64,000 nt of DNA from the NCBI GenBank assembly GCA_019116025.1, contig DXCM01000099.1:1-64000 (forward strand). Direction: 5' to 3'. Source of the DNA: Candidatus Companilactobacillus pullicola. GTDB lineage: Bacteria; Bacillota; Bacilli; Lactobacillales; Lactobacillaceae. Below are positions 26,510 to 35,839 of the stretch, one piece after another; the stretch's first letter is position 1; every line of letters begins with the position of its first letter. Below the pieces are notes generated by a model. It worked only from the letters and a program-made list of their open reading frames with translations. It was not told where the DNA came from and made no database searches. A program made the position numbers and the translations under genes.

Positions 26510-27241
26510 ATGAATTGGATTGTTGTAATGATTTTAGCTGCCACGTTAGCGGGATTTGTGCAGGGAGTCACCGGATTTGGTTCGGGAATCGTGTTGATGG
26601 TCTTCTTACCACAACTTTTGCCGATCAATCAGAGTGCCGGTGTCTCTACATTGACGATGTCGATTGCGATTATTATGGTAGCTTGGAAATATCGGAAGGC
26701 TTTAAAATGGAAAAAATTAGTCATGCCGTTTTTGATTTATATTGTCATGGCTACTTTTTCACTGCATTTAAGCAAGTTTTTAGCTGCCGGTTATTTAAAA
26801 GCTTTATTGGGATTACTACTAATTATTTTGGCGTTGTATTATACCGTAATGAATTTGAAGTCGATATCGGTTAAAACAATTCCAATTTATGTCATGGTCG
26901 TCTTTGCCTTGATATCGGGCTTTTTCAACGGTTTGTTTGGAATCGGTGGCCCATTGATGGCATTGTATTTTTTGACGATTTCTGATTCTAAAGAGAATTA
27001 TTTAGCAAGTATTCAGACGTTCTTTTTACTTGATACGATTGTTATTACCAGTTTGCGTTTTTCGACAGGAATTTTGACGGCAGGAAACTTGAAATTTGTA
27101 TTAGTTGGTTTCATTGGCGCTATCTTGGGAACTATTTTAGCCAACCGACTAGTGAGTCATTTGAATATTCGGATTATGGAATTTTTCATTTATATTTTTA
27201 TCGGAATCAGTGGCTGTTATTACCTAATAACGGCTTTATAA
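26510..27241 (+). CDS. TauE/SafE family permease
   Basis: A 243-residue membrane protein with about eight helices. The paired repeats GFVQGVTGFGSGIVLM and GFFNGLFGIGGPLMALYFL are the TauE/SafE hallmark. The family exports sulfite or organosulfur anions; here the substrate is unknown. GGGAGGA precedes the ATG. It lies 46 bp after the VanZ-like gene, so co-transcription is possible. Confidence 0.85.
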   Translation: MNWIVVMILAATLAGFVQGVTGFGSGIVLMVFLPQLLPINQSAGVSTLTMSIAIIMVAWKYRKALKWKKLVMPFLIYIVMATFSLHLSKFLAAGYLKALLGLLLIILALYYTVMNLKSISVKTIPIYVMVVFALISGFFNGLFGIGGPLMALYFLTISDSKENYLASIQTFFLLDTIVITSLRFSTGILTAGNLKFVLVGFIGAILGTILANRLVSHLNIRIMEFFIYIFIGISGCYYLITAL

Positions 27242-27253
27242 CAAAAGATTTAC

Positions 27254-27282
27254 TTGCATAGAATGAAAATAGTCCGTATAAT
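27254..27282 (+). promoter_or_regulatory. promoter of the ABC-F gene
   Basis: TTGCAT (27254-27259), 17 bp, TATAAT (27277-27282). Confidence 0.75.
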
Positions 27283-27319
27283 GCATCTTAATTATGTTTA
27301 AGAAATGAGGATTATATAT

Positions 27320-28942
27320 TTGATTACTGTAAGTAACGTTAGTTTGCACTTTGCCGATCGTAAGTTATTCGAGGATGTAAATATCAAGTTTGCCCCAGGC
27401 AACTGTTATGGCTTAATTGGCGCAAATGGTGCCGGTAAATCAACTTTTCTAAAAGTGTTATCAGGTGAGATAGCTCCTTCAACAGGCTCTGTTAAATTAG
27501 GACCTAATGAACGTTTAGCGACTTTGAAGCAGAACCACTTCGATTATGATGACTACACAGTTATGGAAACTGTGCTTATGGGTCACGCTGACTTGTATAA
27601 AATTATGCAAGAAAAAGATGCCATTTACATGAAACCTGATTTTAGTGAGGAAGATGGTTTAAAAGCTGCCGACTTAGAAGCTAAATTCGGCGAAATGGGT
27701 GGCTGGGAAGCTGAAGGGGAAGCCTCACAAATGCTTCAAGGATTAAATATTCCTGAAAGTCTTCACCAAGAAAAAATGGCTAATTTGACTGCTGGTCAAA
27801 AAATTAAAGTATTGTTAGCTCAAGCTCTGTTCGGTCAACCAGATGTTCTGCTATTGGATGAGCCTACTAATGGACTTGATGTTGACTCAATCGACTGGTT
27901 AGAAGAATTCCTAATCAATTTTGAAAATACTGTTATCGTCGTATCCCATGACCGTTACTTCTTGAATAAAGTATGTACGTACATGGCTGACCTTGATTAC
28001 AGCAAGATTCAGCTTTATGCTGGTAACTACGATTTCTGGCAACAATCTTCACAATTAGCTCAACAAATGAAGCAAGATCAAAACTCTAAAAAAGAAGAGA
28101 AGATCAAAGAGTTACAGGACTTTATTGCTCGTTTCTCAGCCAACGCTTCTAAATCTAAACAAGCTACTTCTCGTAAGAAGATGCTTGATAAGATTACTTT
28201 AGATGATATTCAACCAAGTTCACGTCGTTATCCATTCATCAAGTTTGTTCCTAATCGTGAAATCGGAAATGATTTGCTGCAAGTGAAAGATTTGACGATT
28301 TCTATTGATGGCAAACAAGTTTTGAAGAACGCTAGTTTTATTTTGAATAAAGACGATAAAGTAGCTTTCTTAGCTAAAAATGATATGGTCACAACAGCTT
28401 TGTTCAAGGTATTGACAGGTGAGTTGGAACCAGATTCAGGTACAGTAACTTGGGGTGTTACAACTAGCCAAGCATACTTGCCAAAGGACTTTAATTCAAT
28501 GTTTACTGAAGATACACCAATTATTGATTGGTTACGCCAATTCGCTGAAAAAGGTGAAGATGACGATACATTCTTGCGTGGATTCTTAGGTAGAATGTTG
28601 TTCTCTGGGGATGATGTTACAAAGAAAGTTAACGTTCTATCCGGTGGAGAAAAAGTCCGTGTCATGTTATCAAAAATGATGTTATTGAAGGCTAATGTCT
28701 TACTACTTGATGATCCAACCAACCATTTGGATTTGGAATCAATTACAGCCTTGAATGACAGTTTGATTGACTATAAAGGTTCAATCCTCTTTGCTTCTCA
28801 TGACCACCAATTCATTCAAACAATTGCCAACCGTTTGATTTACTTAACAGAAAATGGTGTGATTGATCGTGCAGATACTACTTATGACGAATTTAGAAGT
28901 AATGATCAAATTGAAGCACAAATTGCTGAATTAGATAAATAA
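27320..28942 (+). CDS. ABC-F family ATPase (YkpA/YbiT-like)
   Basis: A 540-residue soluble protein with two ABC domains and no membrane segment. First domain: Walker A GANGAGKST, signature LTAGQ, Walker B VLLLDEPTNGLD. Second domain: a degenerate Walker A region (LAKNDMVTT), signature LSGGEK, Walker B VLLLDDPTNHLD. A charged interdomain linker lies near residues 240-300. ABC-F proteins act on the ribosome. This linker and the altered second Walker A resemble the housekeeping YkpA/YbiT group more than antibiotic-protection factors. The TTG at 27320 follows TGAGGA by 9 nt and gives the family start ITVSNVSLHF; the ATG five codons earlier overlaps the RBS. Confidence 0.85.
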   Translation: MITVSNVSLHFADRKLFEDVNIKFAPGNCYGLIGANGAGKSTFLKVLSGEIAPSTGSVKLGPNERLATLKQNHFDYDDYTVMETVLMGHADLYKIMQEKDAIYMKPDFSEEDGLKAADLEAKFGEMGGWEAEGEASQMLQGLNIPESLHQEKMANLTAGQKIKVLLAQALFGQPDVLLLDEPTNGLDVDSIDWLEEFLINFENTVIVVSHDRYFLNKVCTYMADLDYSKIQLYAGNYDFWQQSSQLAQQMKQDQNSKKEEKIKELQDFIARFSANASKSKQATSRKKMLDKITLDDIQPSSRRYPFIKFVPNREIGNDLLQVKDLTISIDGKQVLKNASFILNKDDKVAFLAKNDMVTTALFKVLTGELEPDSGTVTWGVTTSQAYLPKDFNSMFTEDTPIIDWLRQFAEKGEDDDTFLRGFLGRMLFSGDDVTKKVNVLSGGEKVRVMLSKMMLLKANVLLLDDPTNHLDLESITALNDSLIDYKGSILFASHDHQFIQTIANRLIYLTENGVIDRADTTYDEFRSNDQIEAQIAELDK

Positions 28943-28947
28943 TAATA

Positions 28948-28983
28948 AAAATCCCGATTCCAGTTTTGGAGTCGGGATTTTTT
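28948..28983 (+). terminator. terminator after the ABC-F gene
   Basis: AATCCCGA-TC/GA-TCGGGATT stem, then T6. Confidence 0.85.
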
Positions 28984-29078
28984 AGTACAATGATTATTTT
29001 GAATTGTGAGTTAAATCATTGGAGAGTAAAATAAGTCAATGATTTTAGTAGCATGATGTAAAAATCATTGAAGTAGGC

Positions 29079-29558
29079 TTATGACTTAGGATACTTTTCC
29101 AGTCTGAAAAGTCCTTCAGAGTCAGGTACATTTTGTTTATTTTTAGGATAATAACCCATCTTTTTATAAAATTTTAAGGCGGTTATAGAAGCAGGAATTT
29201 CAACTCTAGTAGCTACCTTGAAGTAAGCATCGTTTTCCAAAGTTTTGATGATCAATCTGCCAACGCCTAAGCCTTGATAATCTGGATCAACAAATATATT
29301 AAAAAGACTAAATTCAGTCTTACTATCCCAATAAGGCCCAATAGCGCCAACTCCGATAATTGTCTTATCATTCAGAAAAACGTAAAAGTGAGTTTGTTGG
29401 GCCTTTTGAATGAAAAAATTTTCGTTTAGTCGGTCAATGTCATTTTGAAGGTATTCTTTTGAGTAATCGTGAATATTAGTTGTCATTAAAGTTTTTGCAA
29501 CTAAATCAGCCACTGGTGTAGCGTCAGCATTTTTAAAAAATCGAGTTTTTAGGTTCAT
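29079..29558 (-). CDS. GNAT N-acetyltransferase
   Basis: A 159-residue cytoplasmic GNAT enzyme. The acetyl-CoA motif is YQGLGVGRLIIKTLE (QxxGxG) after the VDP strand, followed by FYKKMGYYPK of motif B. It transfers acetyl from acetyl-CoA to an unknown amine. Monocistronic on the minus strand. Confidence 0.85.
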   Translation of the reverse strand: MNLKTRFFKNADATPVADLVAKTLMTTNIHDYSKEYLQNDIDRLNENFFIQKAQQTHFYVFLNDKTIIGVGAIGPYWDSKTEFSLFNIFVDPDYQGLGVGRLIIKTLENDAYFKVATRVEIPASITALKFYKKMGYYPKNKQNVPDSEGLFRLEKYPKS

Positions 29559-29734
29559 AAGCTATTTTCCTCGCATTGAATTAAGTCCAATTATATCCTA
29601 AAGAAGTTAGAAATAAATAAAATGCATAAATAGTTCATAATTTCGTCAATCAATTTTAAGCTTGCTTAAATAAACAAGTCTTAAAGTATAAGTATCAATT
29701 AACAAATGACAAAATTATGAAAGGAGTGTCAATT

Positions 29735-30244
29735 ATGCGTTTTATACCTTTATTAATAATATTAACTATTTCGATAATTAGTGGTCTAGTCATTAATCAT
29801 AATGTTGAGGAGTTTGAGAAGCGTCATTTCTATCTAATAAGCTTAGTCTATTTGACTTTTCTAGGGATGATTCTCTTTACACCAATTTCGTTTGATGGAA
29901 CATCGGTCTATGTGATGTCAGCGGGAACTGGTCGGGTAAATCTGCATCAACTTGATATAATTGATATCGGTTTTGCGGAGAATATTATTTTGACAGTTCC
30001 ATTAGGATTCTTAATTAGAAAATTTTTCCCACACGTGTCGATACTTTCAATGGCCTTTACCGGATTTATGATCGGTGGAGGAATTGAAACGACTCAGTAT
30101 TTCTTATCACACATCTTCTTGATCAATCGGACTAGTGATATCAATGATGTTTTGGCAAATGCCTTAGGTATCGTCATTGGTGCCATCTTGATGGTAGTTT
30201 ACGAATATATCACTAATAGAAAAACAATTACTGCAACTAAATAA
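29735..30244 (+). CDS. VanZ-like membrane protein (copy 2)
   Basis: A 169-residue paralogue of the protein at 25972, with the same GTGRVNLHQLDIIDIGFAEN and RTSDINDVLANALGIVIGA signatures and four to five helices. AAAGGAG lies before the ATG at 29735; the ATG six codons upstream includes that RBS. The two copies lie 3.3 kb apart with TauE, ABC-F and GNAT genes between them, so duplication was followed by insertion or was not strictly tandem. Confidence 0.8.
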   Translation: MRFIPLLIILTISIISGLVINHNVEEFEKRHFYLISLVYLTFLGMILFTPISFDGTSVYVMSAGTGRVNLHQLDIIDIGFAENIILTVPLGFLIRKFFPHVSILSMAFTGFMIGGGIETTQYFLSHIFLINRTSDINDVLANALGIVIGAILMVVYEYITNRKTITATK

Positions 30245-30245
30245 A

Positions 30246-30293
30246 GCAATCAGTAGGTTAATATCGACATAATTAATCTATTGATTGTTTTTT
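30246..30293 (+). terminator. terminator after VanZ-like copy 2
   Basis: AAGCAATCA-TAG-TTA pairs with TAA-CTA-TGATTGTTT; T6 follows. Confidence 0.7.
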
Positions 30294-30329
30294 ATGCTAA
30301 ACTTTTAAGTAAATGGGGGCGCTTACAGA

Positions 30330-31217
30330 ATGGAACAAGAAGTAATTGACGCAATAATGGATTTTAGAGCTGGAGCTAAGGCTAGTGATGATAAACGTGA
30401 TGAAGGATTACCAACTGAGGTTGACGGTGTAAAGCGTATCAATGATATCAGTTATGGCCCAGATTCAAAGTGGAATTTGTTGGATCTTTATTTACCGAAA
30501 AATGTTGAAGGACCAATTCCTACTATTATAAATATTCACGGTGGTGGTTGGTGCTACGGTACCAAAGAGACTTATCAATTTTATGGATTGAATTGGGCAC
30601 AACGAGGATTTGCCTTCGTGAACCCTAATTATCGTCTGGCACCAGATGTCGTTTTTCCAGAAGAGATGGATGATGTCGACCGCTATATTCATTGGGTGGC
30701 CGACCACGCAGCTGAATACGGCCTCGATACTAATAATGTTTTCTTAATAGGTGACAGTGCCGGTGGACAAATGGCGGAACAGTACACTACAATTTTGACT
30801 AATGAAAAATATCGTCAGATGTTTGGTTACGAATTAACTGATCTGCATTTCCGTGCCGTCGCTTTAAATAGTTCTGCTAACTTTATGTTTGATCCAGGTA
30901 CGATTACAGACGTAGTTAGTGCTTACTTTACACCAACAGTATTAGAGAGCAGACATGAACAAGTCGATACCGAAGAGTATATTAACGATGACTTTTTACC
31001 ATCTTTTATTTGTACTGCTAATAATGATTTTATCCGTAACAATTCCGTCAAATTTGATGGTTTCTTAACGGCTAAGAAAATTCCACACGTCTTCAAAATG
31101 TATGGTGATGACCAAAATCCACGTGAACATGTTTTCTTGATCAATCAAAAAGATACAATTGCTAAACAGGCTAATGATGACGAGATGGCATTCTTTAAGA
31201 AATATTTGGCTAAATAA
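30330..31217 (+). CDS. alpha/beta hydrolase (HSL-like esterase)
   Basis: A 295-residue cytoplasmic esterase/lipase-like protein. The oxyanion-hole motif HGGGWCYG (about residue 70) and the nucleophile GDSAGGQ identify the hormone-sensitive-lipase branch; a C-terminal His in PREHVFLIN completes the triad. It should cleave short-chain esters. A GGGGGCG element precedes the ATG. The gap to the next gene is 84 bp, so it may be a separate unit. Confidence 0.85.
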   Translation: MEQEVIDAIMDFRAGAKASDDKRDEGLPTEVDGVKRINDISYGPDSKWNLLDLYLPKNVEGPIPTIINIHGGGWCYGTKETYQFYGLNWAQRGFAFVNPNYRLAPDVVFPEEMDDVDRYIHWVADHAAEYGLDTNNVFLIGDSAGGQMAEQYTTILTNEKYRQMFGYELTDLHFRAVALNSSANFMFDPGTITDVVSAYFTPTVLESRHEQVDTEEYINDDFLPSFICTANNDFIRNNSVKFDGFLTAKKIPHVFKMYGDDQNPREHVFLINQKDTIAKQANDDEMAFFKKYLAK

Positions 31218-31301
31218 CTTTCTTTAGGTAGTAAAAACTTGTCAGAAAAATTATCAAAGACCATACTTAAATAAAGGCTTATTTAAATGGAGGTCCTCGT
31301 A

Positions 31302-32267
31302 ATGGCAAAAGTTTTTATTGCTGGCAAAATTCCAGATAAGGCAACAGCTTTGTTGAAAGCAACTGACCTAACAATTGATATGTATACTGATGATAAATTA
31401 ATTGATGCGATAACTTTGAAAGAACATGTGGCTGATAGTGATTTTTTGATTACACCACTGTCAACGTCGGTCGATCGAGATATGTTGGATCACGCTCCTA
31501 AATTGAAATTAATCGCTAATTTTGGTGCCGGAACGAATAATATTGATACAGCTTATGCGAAAGAGTTAGGTATCCCGGTAACTAATACGCCGATTGTCTC
31601 AACTGTTTCAACCGCTGAATCGACTACTGGTTTGATTATCGGCTTAATGCATCGTATCGCTGAAGGTGATCAACTGATGAGAACGACTGGTTTCAATGGT
31701 TGGGCACCGCTATTTTTCTTAGGTCATGAATTGCAAGGTAAGACATTAGGTATTATTGGCCTGGGTCAAATTGGACAGGCTGTCGCTAAAAGAATGCATG
31801 CTTTTGATATGCCAATTCTTTATACGCAACGTCATCGTTTGCCAATTAGTCGCGAAGTTGAACTGGGAGCTACATTTGTTTCTCAAGAAGAACTTTTGAA
31901 AAAATCCGATATTGTGACATTACATTTGCCACTCAATGAACACACCAAACATCTACTAGGCGCTAAAGAGTTTGCACAAATGAAATCCAGTGCCGTTTTG
32001 ATCAACGCTGCTCGTGGTCCAATTATTGATGAAACAGCTCTGACCGAGGCTTTAAAGAAGCATGTTATTGCAGGTGCGGCCTTAGATGTTTATGAACATG
32101 AACCAGAAGTATCTGATGAGTTGAAACAAATGAAGAATGTATTGCTTACTCCACATTTAGGCAATGCCACAATTGAAGCACGGGATGCTATGGCGACGAT
32201 TGTTGCTGAAAATACCATTGCAGCTGTTTCGGGCCAATCAATTAAATATATTGTCAACGGACTATAA
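31302..32267 (+). CDS. D-isomer-specific 2-hydroxyacid dehydrogenase
   Basis: A 321-residue NAD(P)-dependent dehydrogenase. The cofactor loop is GLGQIGQAVAKR, and the catalytic residues are Arg in NAARGPIIDE, Glu in DVYEHEP and His in LLTPHLGNA. It reduces a 2-oxoacid to the D-hydroxyacid; glyoxylate/2-ketogluconate-type and D-lactate-type substrates are all possible. The start ATG lies 8 nt after GGAGG; the upstream in-frame ATG overlaps the RBS. A small membrane protein follows 18 bp later. Confidence 0.88.
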   Translation: MAKVFIAGKIPDKATALLKATDLTIDMYTDDKLIDAITLKEHVADSDFLITPLSTSVDRDMLDHAPKLKLIANFGAGTNNIDTAYAKELGIPVTNTPIVSTVSTAESTTGLIIGLMHRIAEGDQLMRTTGFNGWAPLFFLGHELQGKTLGIIGLGQIGQAVAKRMHAFDMPILYTQRHRLPISREVELGATFVSQEELLKKSDIVTLHLPLNEHTKHLLGAKEFAQMKSSAVLINAARGPIIDETALTEALKKHVIAGAALDVYEHEPEVSDELKQMKNVLLTPHLGNATIEARDAMATIVAENTIAAVSGQSIKYIVNGL

Positions 32268-32285
32268 AGGATTGAGGAAAAAGTT

Positions 32286-32591
32286 ATGTACGCTAATATA
32301 ATAAATGAAAGTAACCAGAATTATAAAACTGTTAAAGTTGGTTTTTCCTGGACTGAAATGATTTTTGGATTTTGGACACCAGTATTCCGTTCCGATTTTA
32401 AATGGGCCGCAATTTTGGTTCTAGCAGAGATAGTATTCGGAGCATTCACTTGGGGCGGTGGAGCCTTCTTAGTAACGTTGGTTTTTGCCTTCTTTTATAA
32501 TCGTGTTTACGTGAAAGATATGGTAGCCCAAGGTTACAAACCAGCCGATAAAGTTTCCTCTGATGTATTGAGAAGTTATGGTTATATTTAA
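32286..32591 (+). CDS. small membrane protein (DUF2628-like)
   Basis: A 101-residue protein with a short polar N-terminus, then VGFSWTEMIFGFWTPVFRSDFKWA and two hydrophobic segments (about 39-55 and 58-72). The pattern of an aromatic reentrant stretch before two helices resembles DUF2628 membrane proteins. GAGGAAAAAG precedes the ATG and it is 18 bp behind the dehydrogenase, so it is probably the last gene of that transcript. Function unknown. Confidence 0.65.
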   Translation: MYANIINESNQNYKTVKVGFSWTEMIFGFWTPVFRSDFKWAAILVLAEIVFGAFTWGGGAFLVTLVFAFFYNRVYVKDMVAQGYKPADKVSSDVLRSYGYI

Positions 32592-32599
32592 AATGGTGA

Positions 32600-32629
32600 G
32601 ATAGTTCCTTTAGGGAGCTATCTTTTTTT
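32600..32629 (+). terminator. terminator after the DUF2628-like gene
   Basis: GATAG-TCC/GGA-CTATC hairpin, then T7. Confidence 0.85.
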
Positions 32630-32742
32630 GTCTCTTATATAATAAAAAGTTATGGTTGAGTATAATATATAAGTATTTCATATTACAACATGGAAACTAT
32701 ATACTAAGGACATCAAATAAATAACGAATTGAGGTCGTATAA

Positions 32743-33381
32743 ATGAGAAAAGTTTTAGTAATTGGTGCCCATGGACAAACCGGACAACAAGTAATTAATC
32801 GTTTGGAAGACTCAACAATGATTCCGGTAGCCGGAGTTAGACACAATGAACAAATTGAAGAATTTCAAAAACAAGGTGTAGAAGCACGGTTAGTTGATGT
32901 AAGAAAAGGAGTTAATGATATTGTTACTCAATTGAATGAAATTGATGCAATTGTCTTTACTGCTGGTGGTGGGATGATGATTGATTTGGATGGCAAAGTA
33001 AAAGCAGCTCAAGCGGCCGAAAAAGCCGGAATTAAAAGATTCATTTTAATCAGTGCCGGTGGAATCGAACATTTCCATGAGGATAATCGTTTGGAATGGA
33101 TGAATCAGTACGAAGAGTACAGTGCTGCTATGTATTATGGAGATATGTTTGTTTTGAATTCTAATTTAGACTACACAATTATTCGGCCTGAGCAATTAAC
33201 GAATGAACCAGCTGTAGGAAAAATCAGTATTGGTCAGGACTTACCGCATAATGAAATCACACGTGCTGATGTAGCAGATGTTGCAGTCTCTTCACTAGAA
33301 AATGATCAAACAATTAAACAGGCTTTCGATATTGGTGTCGGAAATGAACCAATAAAAGAAGCACTAGAAACTTTAAAATAA
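32743..33381 (+). CDS. NAD(P)-binding atypical SDR (YwnB/YhfK-like)
   Basis: A 212-residue Rossmann-fold protein. The N-terminal GAHGQTGQQV is the NAD(P) loop, followed by VFTAGGG and a RFILISAGGIE strand. It lacks the classical YxxxK pair, like the atypical SDRs and NAD(P)H-binding NmrA-type proteins. It may act on a small carbonyl or sense redox state. GAGG lies before the ATG. The RibD-like gene follows 13 bp later, so they form an operon. Confidence 0.8.
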   Translation: MRKVLVIGAHGQTGQQVINRLEDSTMIPVAGVRHNEQIEEFQKQGVEARLVDVRKGVNDIVTQLNEIDAIVFTAGGGMMIDLDGKVKAAQAAEKAGIKRFILISAGGIEHFHEDNRLEWMNQYEEYSAAMYYGDMFVLNSNLDYTIIRPEQLTNEPAVGKISIGQDLPHNEITRADVADVAVSSLENDQTIKQAFDIGVGNEPIKEALETLK

Positions 33382-33394
33382 GGAAGTATAAAAA

Positions 33395-34090
33395 ATGGAT
33401 AGAGCAAAAGTAATCGTTCATATGCATACATCAATCGATGGGAAAATTGATGGAGTATATGGGCAACAGGCAGGAGACAAAATTTCTGGAGCATTTTACG
33501 CAGATGAGTTATTTAGATTGAGTAATGCTAATGCGAATGGATCAACTACCGTTGCCATGTATGCAGCCAAAGGACATCCGGATTTGTCTAAGTATGAAAC
33601 TAGAGGAATCGAATATCAAGATTGGATTCCAGATATCCAAGCAGAAACTTGGGATGTAAGTTTTGATCGTAAAGGGAGAATGGGTTGGGAAATCAACTAT
33701 TTTGAATATGGTGGCCATAAGAATAGGGCTATTGAGGTTCTAACTGAACAGGCTTCTAAATCATATTTAGCCTTTTTACAATCAATGGAAATACCATATA
33801 TCATTTGTGGAACGAAAGATTTGAATTTAAATCAGGCATTGATTAAATTAAAAAAATACTTTGGTATTACAGCCATTTCATTAGCAGGTGGTGCAGTAAT
33901 CAACGGAGCATTCTTAAAAGCCCATCTAGTAGATGAGATTTCACTAGTTGTTTCACCATATGTTAGTGGTGATCAAAATGTGAAGTCGGCTTTTGACACC
34001 TTAGGTACTTTTATAGATGATAAATTTATGATTAAAACAACTAAACAATTAGATGATGGTGGAATTCATTTACTATATGTAAAAGAATAA
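33395..34090 (+). CDS. RibD C-terminal/dihydrofolate reductase-like protein
   Basis: A 231-residue protein of the RibD_C fold. It starts VIVHMHTSIDGKIDG, the usual entry strand of this family, and contains SLAGGAVINGAFLKAHLVDEISLVVSP, a well-conserved RibD_C segment. Proteins of this type use NADPH to reduce pyrimidine or pterin-like compounds, but no other riboflavin gene is nearby, so the substrate is unknown. AAGGAAG precedes the ATG. Confidence 0.8.
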   Translation: MDRAKVIVHMHTSIDGKIDGVYGQQAGDKISGAFYADELFRLSNANANGSTTVAMYAAKGHPDLSKYETRGIEYQDWIPDIQAETWDVSFDRKGRMGWEINYFEYGGHKNRAIEVLTEQASKSYLAFLQSMEIPYIICGTKDLNLNQALIKLKKYFGITAISLAGGAVINGAFLKAHLVDEISLVVSPYVSGDQNVKSAFDTLGTFIDDKFMIKTTKQLDDGGIHLLYVKE

Positions 34091-34133
34091 AAAAACTTCA
34101 ATGACTAAATTTAATCGGTCATTGAAGTTTTTG
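34091..34133. terminator. bidirectional terminator overlapping the kinase stop
   Basis: AACTTCAATGAC/GTCATTGAAGTT hairpin with A and T tracts on the two sides. The last residues of the minus-strand histidine kinase are encoded within its right arm. Confidence 0.85.
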
Positions 34134-35013
34134 CTTGTAAATGTTTAAAAATTAAGTTTACCTTGAATTTATTATGATTCGTTTCCAAATTAATCCTGCC
34201 TCCAAGGGTCGTGACAAGTGATTGAACGATACTCAAACCCAGACCAACACTGTGATTGGTACGGGAATTATCGGCCGTGTAAAAACGATTGAGTAATTGA
34301 TTACTATCTTGGATATTTTCGTCCGTTTGATTCTCAAATGAAATTTGAACGATACTATTTTCATTTTTCAAAGTGACAGCCATATCGTTTGAAGCGTACT
34401 TTAGAATATTGCCGATAAGATTTTGAAAAATACGTTTGAACATCATCTCATCGCTATTCACAATAATTTTTTGGTCAAGTTGTATTTGAGCCTTGATTTG
34501 TTTGGCAGTGAGTTGGTCGTAATAGTTGAACAATTCCTTTTGCAAAGTATCGGATAAATTAAATTGAGTAACATTGAGATTTTTACTCTTCTCTCGGATT
34601 AAATTGAAATCCATTAAGTAGTGTAGGTAGTAGTTGACTGAGTCGAGATTGTCTTGAACTCGAATTAGATCACGTTGATTTTTGCCAGAACTCTGTTGTG
34701 TTAATAACTGAACGTAGCCAATTGAGACAGTTAGCGGTGTTTTGATGTCGTGTGTTAAGTTAGTCAGCATTTGATTGAACTGTCTATTCTGAATTGCTTG
34801 TGTTTCCTTAAGCTGATGCGTTTCTTTAAGGTTGAAGTTACAAGCCTGAGCTAATTTCTTAATAATAGGTAGACTAGTACCAGTCGTAACTTCGCCATTA
34901 GAGTCGTTTTTATTGATGTAGGCCAAATCTTTAGTAATACGCTTGATATCGTGCAAAATTAGACTGAGAATCAAAATTAGAATGAAACAGATAACAGCTA
35001 AAAAAATAATCAT
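34111..35013 (-). CDS. sensor histidine kinase with a single N-terminal membrane helix
   Basis: A 300-residue HisKA kinase. One membrane segment (residues 3-22) is followed directly by the cytoplasmic part; there is no extracellular sensor domain. The H box is LTHDIKTPLT, the N box FQNLIGNILKY, and the G box SVGLGLSIVQSL. Such minimal kinases are found with lantibiotic/bacitracin-type ABC exporters and may sense through a partner transporter. GAGGGGGT precedes the ATG, 12 bp after the response regulator. The exporter operon is divergent (35840-37865). Confidence 0.88.
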   Translation of the reverse strand: MIIFLAVICFILILILSLILHDIKRITKDLAYINKNDSNGEVTTGTSLPIIKKLAQACNFNLKETHQLKETQAIQNRQFNQMLTNLTHDIKTPLTVSIGYVQLLTQQSSGKNQRDLIRVQDNLDSVNYYLHYLMDFNLIREKSKNLNVTQFNLSDTLQKELFNYYDQLTAKQIKAQIQLDQKIIVNSDEMMFKRIFQNLIGNILKYASNDMAVTLKNENSIVQISFENQTDENIQDSNQLLNRFYTADNSRTNHSVGLGLSIVQSLVTTLGGRINLETNHNKFKVNLIFKHLQAKTSMTD

Positions 35014-35025
35014 ATCGATACCCCC

Positions 35026-35697
35026 TCAGACTAGCCGAATGCCAATACCCCAGATGGAAACAATATAATTGTTACCAGTGGCTTCGGTTAGTTTATGACG
35101 TAAATTACTAATGTGAACATTTAGAGTGTTGTCGGAGCTTTCAAAGTATTCTTCATGCCAGACCATTTGAAATAACTGACTTTTTTCGTAAACCTGATGG
35201 GGATGCGCTAGGAGTATTTGTAGTAAATTGAATTCCTTTTTGGATAACACTAGTGGTTGATCGTTAGCAGTAACTTCGTGGGTTTGATCATTCAGAACAA
35301 TATTGTCGTAGGATAATAAATGATTGTCTTCAGGTTGAATCTGATTTCTTAATTGCACAGAGATTCGAGCCTGTAATTCCGCTATATCAAATGGTTTAGT
35401 CAAATAATCATTAGCGCCGTCGTTGAGTAAAGCGACGGTTTTTTCTTTACTCTGAATAGCGGTCAAGACGATGATGGGAACTTGTGATTGATCACGAATG
35501 ACTTTCAAAACACTTTCGCCATTGATCTGTGGCAACATCAAATCCAGAATAATTAAATCTGGTTGTACACTTTCGAATTCCTTGATTCCACTGACACCAT
35601 CGAGAGCTTTATAAATTAAATAGTCATTTGATAAAACGTCGAATAAAAGTGCCTGAATATCCTCATTATCCTCAATTATTAATATTTTTGAATGCAT
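35026..35697 (-). CDS. OmpR-family response regulator
   Basis: A 223-residue regulator. The receiver domain starts ILIIEDNED with the phospho-acceptor Asp in LIILDLMLP (about residue 52) and Lys in TKPF. The C-terminal winged helix contains LSKKEFNLLQILL and the recognition region NTLNVHISNLRHKL. It forms an operon with the kinase downstream and is transcribed away from the ABC exporter, which is its likely target. AGGGGTTAAAGT precedes the ATG. Confidence 0.9.
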   Translation of the reverse strand: MHSKILIIEDNEDIQALLFDVLSNDYLIYKALDGVSGIKEFESVQPDLIILDLMLPQINGESVLKVIRDQSQVPIIVLTAIQSKEKTVALLNDGANDYLTKPFDIAELQARISVQLRNQIQPEDNHLLSYDNIVLNDQTHEVTANDQPLVLSKKEFNLLQILLAHPHQVYEKSQLFQMVWHEEYFESSDNTLNVHISNLRHKLTEATGNNYIVSIWGIGIRLV

Positions 35698-35839
35698 ACT
35701 TTAACCCCTAACTGTTTGTTATTTTAATTTTATCGTATAAAAAAGTTGGTTTCTTTAGAATTAATAATTAATTAAGGTTTATTTATATATCAAATTAAGT
35801 AACGTTTTCTACTATATTAATTGAAGGGGAGGGATTGTT

